Assembly (NCBI RefSeq): GCF_946478885.1
Contig: NZ_CAMLDX010000104.1
Coordinates: 1-11,328, forward strand
Length of the DNA: 11,328 bases
Reading direction: 5' to 3'
DNA from: an uncultured Bacillus sp.
GTDB taxonomy: Bacteria; Bacillota; Bacilli; Bacillales_B; DSM-18226
The position numbers and the translations under genes are program-made. Shown here piece after piece: positions 6,857 to 11,328 of the stretch. Position 1 is the stretch's first letter, and each line of letters begins with the position of its first letter. The notes under the pieces are model-generated. The model saw only the letters and a list, made by a program, of their open reading frames with translations. It had not been told where the DNA came from and made no database searches.

Positions 6857-7128
6857 ATTCTACTTAGAAACATTGGGGAGAGTATCCGTCATTTTATCAA
6901 AAAGCAAATTATACTTTTACAGAATATTTCCATTGAAAATATGCCCTAAAGAATTATTTCCTTCTCCAGAAAAAAACGTCAGGTCTTATAAATAAGTCAG
7001 TTAATCAGAATTTTATGAATATTCAAAGTGCCATCCCTACATTATTTTGAATCTATGAATCAGTTTATTTACACAATTTTTTTGTACTGTTTCCTATTTC
7101 TTTGGATCTTTCAGGATAGTGTATATTT
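6857..7128. other. AT-rich intergenic stretch without a gene
   Basis: Between the NERD gene and the methyltransferase promoter region I find no ORF with a ribosome binding site, no clear terminator and no RNA gene. The 340-bp gap argues against a tightly coupled operon of the two minus-strand genes. Confidence 0.5.
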
Positions 7129-7917
7129 TTATATATAATTGGCATCCTTTATTATTCTCCAAAAACTTTTTAATTGTTCTGCAGAGAATTTCCATTCTTT
7201 TTTATCTAATTCATCCCTAAAAAAGCTCTCTAACTCATCTTTAGTCTGAAGACGCTCAACATTTTTATCTTCCGACCAATCGTGTAAATTCATTCCTTCA
7301 TAGTTGAAAAATGCTAAAGGTTTGACGTACAATTTTTCTATGCAGGTTTTTTTCATTATGTAATTGCGGAGGAGCCAAGCTGCCCCGGAAGCCTGGGTAA
7401 CTGGATTGCCATAATCTGATTTTACAATTAAATTCCTACCTTCTTTATCAAAAATACTAGTATGTTCACCAGTATTTCCCAATAAATCATCTAAAAATGA
7501 AAACTTGCCACCATTCTGTTTAGTCAAACCAATGACAATGTGTCCTTTCCAATGTTTTGTTTCAATAACATAGAATCCTGTTGGCAAAAGCACTAAGTGA
7601 TCGATTTGCTTAGTATTCGCACGGTCATCTGGTATAAAGATATTTGGTATGATAATCATCTCTTCTTTAGCAAGTCTCTTTTTATTTACTAAATTTCTTT
7701 TGAAATTTAGTAAAATCTCATATGTAAGGATCTCACCCCTATTTCTAAAATTTTTCTTTATAGCTTCATTTTCCTGTTTTAGTTTATTAATCTCCTCTTG
7801 ATGCAATTGATCAATTTGCTGGAGCGTATCATCAAATGTCGTTGCGGACATTTCTAACTGTGCTTGGTGTGATTCCATTAAGGCTGTTATTTTCTGCTTA
7901 TGTGATTCTTGAAACAA
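7129..7917 (-). CDS. NERD-domain (nuclease-related) protein with N-terminal coiled coil, probably 5'-truncated
   Basis: Residues 1-60 form a Gln/Glu/Lys-rich coiled coil. A NERD domain follows: RGEILTYEIL with E62, then QIDHLVLLPTGFYVIETKHW with D106, E119 and K121, matching the D...ExK core of PD-(D/E)xK-like nucleases. The C-terminal part contains VTQASGAAWLLRNYI, typical of the family. NERD proteins are thought to act on DNA, and some are linked to defence or plasmid and phage biology. The only start with the full frame is TTG at 7917, which has no ribosome binding site. Stops occur immediately upstream, and the neighbouring sequence is the broken end of a different gene. The true N-terminus is therefore probably lost, and this may be a pseudogene or use a later ATG (7878 or 7851). 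It lies upstream of the methyltransferase on the same strand. Confidence 0.78.
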   Translation of the reverse strand: MFQESHKQKITALMESHQAQLEMSATTFDDTLQQIDQLHQEEINKLKQENEAIKKNFRNRGEILTYEILLNFKRNLVNKKRLAKEEMIIIPNIFIPDDRANTKQIDHLVLLPTGFYVIETKHWKGHIVIGLTKQNGGKFSFLDDLLGNTGEHTSIFDKEGRNLIVKSDYGNPVTQASGAAWLLRNYIMKKTCIEKLYVKPLAFFNYEGMNLHDWSEDKNVERLQTKDELESFFRDELDKKEWKFSAEQLKSFWRIIKDANYI

Positions 7918-8657
7918 CTACTAAAATACTTACCGAAACAGAAGTAATAGGGTTTCAAAAACATGCAGACTCATCATATACGATATCCTTTAAAAATGGG
8001 GGGAATTTGGTTGCAGATGCAGTTGTATTTGCCATTGGAGCAAATACTGCTTCTAATATACTGAAGCACTTGGATTCATGCTTAGCCGAGCTATTACAAC
8101 AAATCCCTTTTACTTCCTCTGGATCTGTTTCATTAGGGTATAAATTAAAGGATCTCCAGAATATTCCCAAAGGATATGGGATTACAATACCTGCTAGGGA
8201 GAAAAGAAAAATTTCAGCGATTACATTTAGTTCGCAAAAATGGGATAATCGGGTCCCACGTAAGGATTTTGGCTTAATTCGTGTTTTTGTAGTTGGCTAT
8301 AATAATCCAGAGATAGTTACTTTAGACGATGAAACATTAGTAAATATCGTTAAGAGTGAAATAAAAGATCTTATTGGTATTTCTTCGGATTCATGTTTGA
8401 TACATGTTAATAGATGGAAAGATGGAAGACCTCAATATACGATTGGCCATTTAGATAAAATAAATAAGATTAAAGAAAGGTTAGTATTACATCCATCCCT
8501 TTTTCTGGCTGAAAGCTCCTATAATGGTGCTGGATTAAGTGATTGTATATTTTCAGGTGTAAATACAGCAAAAATAATTGTAGAAACCTTTTATACAGAT
8601 ATACAAATACCTTCCGAAGTCCTCTCTACACAAAATGGACAGGAGTTACTATTATAA
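7905..8657 (+). pseudogene. hemY: 5'-truncated HemY-like protoporphyrinogen oxidase fragment (FAD-dependent)
   Basis: About 245 residues match the C-terminal half of HemY-type FAD oxidases. The order is TEVIGFQK, LVADAVVFAIGA, SGSVSLGYKL, ITFSSQKWDNR, LIRVFVVGY, NIVKSEIKDLIGI, RWKDGRPQYTIGHLDKI, LAESSYNGAGLSDCIFSG. Full-length HemY is about 470 residues and starts with an N-terminal GxGxxG dinucleotide-binding site, which is absent here. The frame is open back to 7836, but those first codons are simply antisense to the NERD gene. The homology begins near 7917-7937, so the gene was cut at about 7905-7920. Lacking the FAD-binding half and any promoter, it should be non-functional. It is not in a heme operon, so it may have been an extra HemY-like paralogue. 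Confidence 0.82.
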
Positions 8658-8843
8658 TTTTTTGTTTAAAAATTGTCTTTTTATAAAATTTTTTAGAATT
8701 GTATAGATTAATCTAAATAAATCGCAAAAAATAAAGAAATAGAGAGATTTATACTTTCTGTCTCTCATTTATAGTAGATTGCCTCTGAATTTTTAATATT
8801 GCTTCATGTGGAGAGATATTCCTGTATTTGGCAATCAAAAAAT

Positions 8844-8867
8844 GGTTCTTACGAACCTTTGGTGAAT
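8844..8867 (+). repeat. Left terminal inverted repeat of the ISL3 element
   Basis: It starts GGTTCTTACG and ends GGTGAAT, 59 bp before the transposase ATG. Its partner is at 10554-10577. Confidence 0.8.
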
Positions 8868-8925
8868 GACTCTGATAATTCCTTTCATGCTCTAATTAAT
8901 ATAGAAATGGAAGGAGGAATCTACC

Positions 8926-10503
8926 ATGAATATAATCCTTCAACCACTAGATAAACATTTGAATTTGATGAATTCATTTCAAGACGACAATGTCTTAACA
9001 TTTGTTTTTAAGCTCGACACCAAATCAGCCTATTGCCCTTATTGCGGTTGCCTTTCGATCATCCCCATAGCTCTTATGTTCGAGTTGTTCATGATCTTCC
9101 TATCTGTGACAAAGAGGTCACAATGGTAATCCAATTGCATAAATGGTTTTGTGATAACGTTGATTGTTCCAAAAAAATCTTTACTGAACGATTGACATGG
9201 CTGAGCCCGTATCGTCGAAAAACCAATCGATTAGAAGAAACTCTTCGTACCCTTGCATTTTCCATGAGTTGTCTACAAGCTGAAAAGGTCTGTCATTGTT
9301 TGCATATGCCAACCAGTCACGATACACTGTTAAATTTAATTAAAAAAGCAGACATTCAATCTGATTATGAGAATACACCCTTTTGTAGCAATGGATGATT
9401 TTGCTTTTCGGAAAGGCAGCTATTATGGCACGTTATTTTGTGATTTAATAACTGGACAACCAATTGATTTACTTCCCTCACGAAAACAAGAAGATGTTAA
9501 AAATTGGATTCAAGATCACTTGACTATTAAACTAATGACACGAGATGGTTCAAATACCTATCGAAAAGCAATTGAATGTACCGAGCGACCAATCTCGCAA
9601 ATAATGGATCGCTTCCACTTGCTTCAAAACCTTCATAAATGTATGTTAGGAGCGTTACAACGACTTCTTCCTAAACGATGGGATAAAATAACCCAAGATA
9701 CAGCAGTAGCTTCTGTAACAATAGATGATAACCAACAAGAACTTTCCAAACTGAACCCCAAACAACAGAAGAAATGGGAATTGATTCAAACCATTCAAAA
9801 GGAATACGGTGAGGGAATCCCAATAAGAATTCTAACTTGGAAATATAAATTAGATCGTAGAACAATCTCCAAATATATAAAAACGGAGTTCGCCCCAATT
9901 CAGAAAAAGAAACCTCGTCCCTCTATGCTTAATCCCTTTTTAGAGATCATCTTTGAAATGGTTAAAAATCATGCCACCTCACGTCTAATCTATGAACAGA
10001 TAAAAAGGCAATTGTTTAAGGGCGGATTTGATTCAGTACGTGTAAAAGTAGCAGCTATTCGAAAAGAACTGATGAAGAATTCGATTAATGAAAAGCCACC
10101 TGAAAAATCCTATGGTCGGCAACCAACTATTTCACTTTATTGGAAATTGAATCAACAACTTTCTGAAGAAGAACGACAGGATCTTAATTATGCATTAACA
10201 AAATTTCCCGATACTCAAGAAGTATATGCTTTTGTCCAATACTTTCGTGAATGTGCCAATAATTATGACTCCTTGAGTATTCAGAGGCTAATTCCATCTG
10301 TGAGAAAAGATGCAATTCCTGAAATCAGAAGTTTCGTCAATTATTTACATAAAGAGCTTCAATCCATTATATTATCGATGCATTACACATATAGCAACGG
10401 TGTGATAGAAGGGCAAATTAATAGATTAAAAACAATAAAAAGAATGCTCTATGGCAGTGCAAGTTTTACTTTATTAAAGAAACGTGTGTTATTTCATTTG
10501 TAA
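8926..10503 (+). pseudogene. ISL3-family transposase, inactivated by two frameshifts
   Basis: ATG at 8926 follows AAGGAGG (8911-8917). The product would be about 525 residues. The N-terminal zinc-binding CPYCG is in the first frame. After about 9055-9060 the frame moves by -1 (a lost base), giving SSYVRVVHDLPI, C-D-N-V-D-C and the HTH region. At about 9370-9378 a gained base restores the original frame for the DDE domain: VAMDDFAFRKGSYYGT, MTRDGSNTYRKAI with MDRFHL, an inserted helix-turn-helix (RILTWKYKLDRRTISKYIK), and the last catalytic Glu in NGVIEGQINRLKTIKRMLYG. Both the start and the true C-terminus are present, so only the two shifts disable it. The ISL3 assignment rests on these recalled family motifs and on the terminal repeats. 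Confidence 0.88.
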
Positions 10504-10553
10504 ACATTATTTTAATAAAACAGTTTCCCCTAAAGAGGCACATCCTTATATTA

Positions 10554-10577
10554 ATTCACCATATTTGCGTAAGAACC
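10554..10577 (-). repeat. Right terminal inverted repeat of the ISL3 element
   Basis: It reads ATTCACC ... CGTAAGAACC on the plus strand, the inverted partner of 8844-8867, and lies 50 bp after the transposase stop. Confidence 0.8.
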
Positions 10578-10704
10578 ATTTTCATGATGCCATAAACAGC
10601 TAGTTTAAAGACTTTAAAATGATGTTCCGCTCTTATAGCAAGATATGCTTGATTGGCAAGAGGATACTGATTTATTGAAGTGGCTTAATGATTTCTGTAG
10701 ATAA
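10578..10704. other. Unassigned remnant between two mobile elements
   Basis: Short open stretches on the plus strand (for example reading QDMLDWQEDTDLLKWLNDFC near 10640-10700) look like coding debris broken by stops, but I recognise no family. No ribosome binding site or promoter is evident. Confidence 0.3.
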
Positions 10705-10773
10705 TATTATGGAAAGATTTCTAATTTGCATTTAGGGTTTAATCTTATTTTCACCGAAAATCTTTCCATAATA
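10705..10773. repeat. Perfect 16-bp inverted repeat around a 37-nt loop
   Basis: TATTATGGAAAGATTT (10705-10720) and its exact reverse complement (10758-10773) could form a 69-nt hairpin. It sits at the point where the istB homology ends. It may be a miniature mobile element, a terminator-like relic, or the scar of a deletion. No T tract follows. Confidence 0.6.
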
Positions 10774-10790
10774 AAACACTTTCGATAATT

Positions 10791-11129
10791 TCCCATTCCC
10801 GAGTTCCCAATAAATATGACATTCCTTTTCTGTTGAACATATTCACCTAGAAAGATGTCCAGAATGCGTCTCTTTGGAACATGGGGACCTCCTCAAATCT
10901 AAAGAGAGGAGGTCTTTATGTACAGGAAATTGCGCCTTTTTCCTAGTTGCTTCTTTCCTCTTAATTTCTCGTTCAGCTACTTCAATCGATAATAAATCCA
11001 AATAAGAACTCTTCATAGGTGATTTGTTGTTCATTTGCTGCGCGCAAATAAGCGTTCACTTGTTCACGTATGGCCGGTAGCTGTAGCTTTTTTAGATATT
11101 CATCCATCTGATAACAGTGTGTATTCAGT
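10791..11129 (-). pseudogene. istB: IS21-family IstB (transposition helper ATPase) remnant
   Basis: Minus-strand pieces in different frames line up with the N-terminal half of IstB: DEYLKKLQLPAIREQVN, TYEEFLFGF, IEVAEREIKRKEATRKKAQF, FEEVPMFQ and FLGEYVQQKRNVIFIGNSG. At least three frameshifts separate them. The Walker A motif, normally GxxGTGKTH, is corrupted after GNSGMG, and the remaining two thirds of the gene are missing. Near 11126-11129 the expected ATG appears as ACTG, consistent with a one-base insertion in the start codon. Upstream is the end of istA, as in intact IS21 elements. This is clearly inactive. Confidence 0.72.
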
Positions 11130-11328
11130 GAAAATATCTCCCTTTCTGTAAAAGTTGATCGTACGGGCTAAATCTAGGAGCCTGTACTGTGACAGACTGC
11201 CCCATTTCATATTTTATTGAGTCCGACTTAGTTCCTTCTGGTTGGTCATAAGGTAAAGGAAGTGCTTTACGCTATCAACTGTATATAGCTGGTCTTTTAT
11301 ACAACGGTTTCCGGCTTGTTCTACCCTC
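11125..11328 (-). pseudogene. istA: IS21-family IstA (transposase) C-terminal remnant, runs off the window
   Basis: In the minus-strand direction one frame gives EQAGNRCIKDQLYTVDSVKH, resembling the segment near the end of IstA. Another frame gives PEGTKSDSIKYEMGQSVTV and SPYDQLLQKGRYFH, then TGA at 11127-11125. The switch near 11255-11280 is a frameshift. The gene order istA then istB, with the ends nearly overlapping, supports IS21. The assignment relies on weak, recalled similarity plus this context. Confidence 0.55.

Larger units (their letters stand above)
8844..10577 (+). mobile_element. ISL3-family insertion sequence, decayed
   Basis: The element is about 1734 bp, with terminal inverted repeats of 24 bp (8844-8867 and 10554-10577) identical at about 20 positions. 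Both ends begin GGTTCTTACG and share GGTGAAT further in. It carries one transposase gene in the expected orientation. The outermost sequence match extends 5 bases further (AAAAT outside each end), and no clear 8-bp direct target duplication is seen, which fits an old or rearranged insertion. Confidence 0.82.

Noticed and set aside
7040..7100. Sequence resembling an IS256-like end (GTGTAAATAAAC on the minus strand)
   Set aside because: Too short, no partner repeat found, and no transposase piece next to it.
7836..7904. N-terminal extension of the HemY-like frame back to 7836
   Set aside because: These codons are the antisense of the NERD coding sequence, have no ribosome binding site and show no HemY similarity.
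10886..10914. 9-bp hairpin GACCTCCTC / GAGGAGGTC resembling a terminator
   Set aside because: It lies within the istB remnant, where the sequence encodes IstB-like residues in the reverse direction, and has no proper T tract on either strand.
10918..10992. Plus-strand ATG ORF of 24 codons after AGGAGG
   Set aside because: It is antisense to the istB remnant and the AGGAGG is part of that gene's complement; chance ORF.
1..11328. CRISPR array, tRNA, rRNA or riboswitch
   Set aside because: No regularly spaced repeats, no cloverleaf or rRNA-like sequence, and no recognised riboswitch core seen by reading both strands.

Overview
The window looks like chromosomal DNA of a low-GC Gram-positive bacterium of the Bacillaceae (Bacillus, Neobacillus or Mesobacillus type). 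The evidence is AT-rich sequence, strong AGGAGG-type ribosome binding sites, TTG starts, RocG/GudB-like glutamate dehydrogenase and a PAS-type sigma-54 activator. The genus is an inference.

Left part (1-5384), metabolic and intact. A sigma-54 (SigL) promoter at 182-197 has perfect -24/-12 geometry and drives a catabolic glutamate dehydrogenase (236-1513). It is followed by an unannotated 30-codon ORF (1591-1683) and a small biotin/lipoyl-like protein lacking the acceptor lysine (1689-1940), closed by a strong terminator. Next come a PAS + AAA+ + TyrR-type HTH sigma-54 activator (about 2076-3572), then a second perfect sigma-54 promoter (3821-3836) in front of a GabD-like succinate-semialdehyde dehydrogenase (3876-5306) with its own terminator. 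The simplest model is that the activator senses an amino acid or a derivative (GABA, glutamate or similar) and switches on both promoters. The products would feed carbon into 2-oxoglutarate and succinate. Candidate activator sites sharing GCAAA/ATGCAAAA cores lie upstream of the dehydrogenase (37-103), upstream of the second promoter (3751-3761) and, as a perfect 18-bp palindrome, downstream of gabD (5410-5427).

Middle part (5385-8657), accessory. A gene-free stretch ends in tandem hairpins and a terminator (5633-5705). On the minus strand are a DpnII/MboI-type GATC adenine methyltransferase (5833-6756) and a coiled-coil NERD nuclease-like gene (7129-7917). The NERD gene abuts, head to head, a 5'-truncated HemY-like oxidase fragment on the plus strand (about 7905-8657). 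This is a rearrangement breakpoint at which both genes appear to have lost their 5' ends.

Right part (8658-11328), IS graveyard. An ISL3-family element (8844-10577) has a twice-frameshifted transposase. It is followed by a 69-nt hairpin-forming inverted repeat (10705-10773) and the decayed remains of an IS21-family istA/istB pair on the minus strand (10791 to window end). No CRISPR, tRNA or rRNA is seen.
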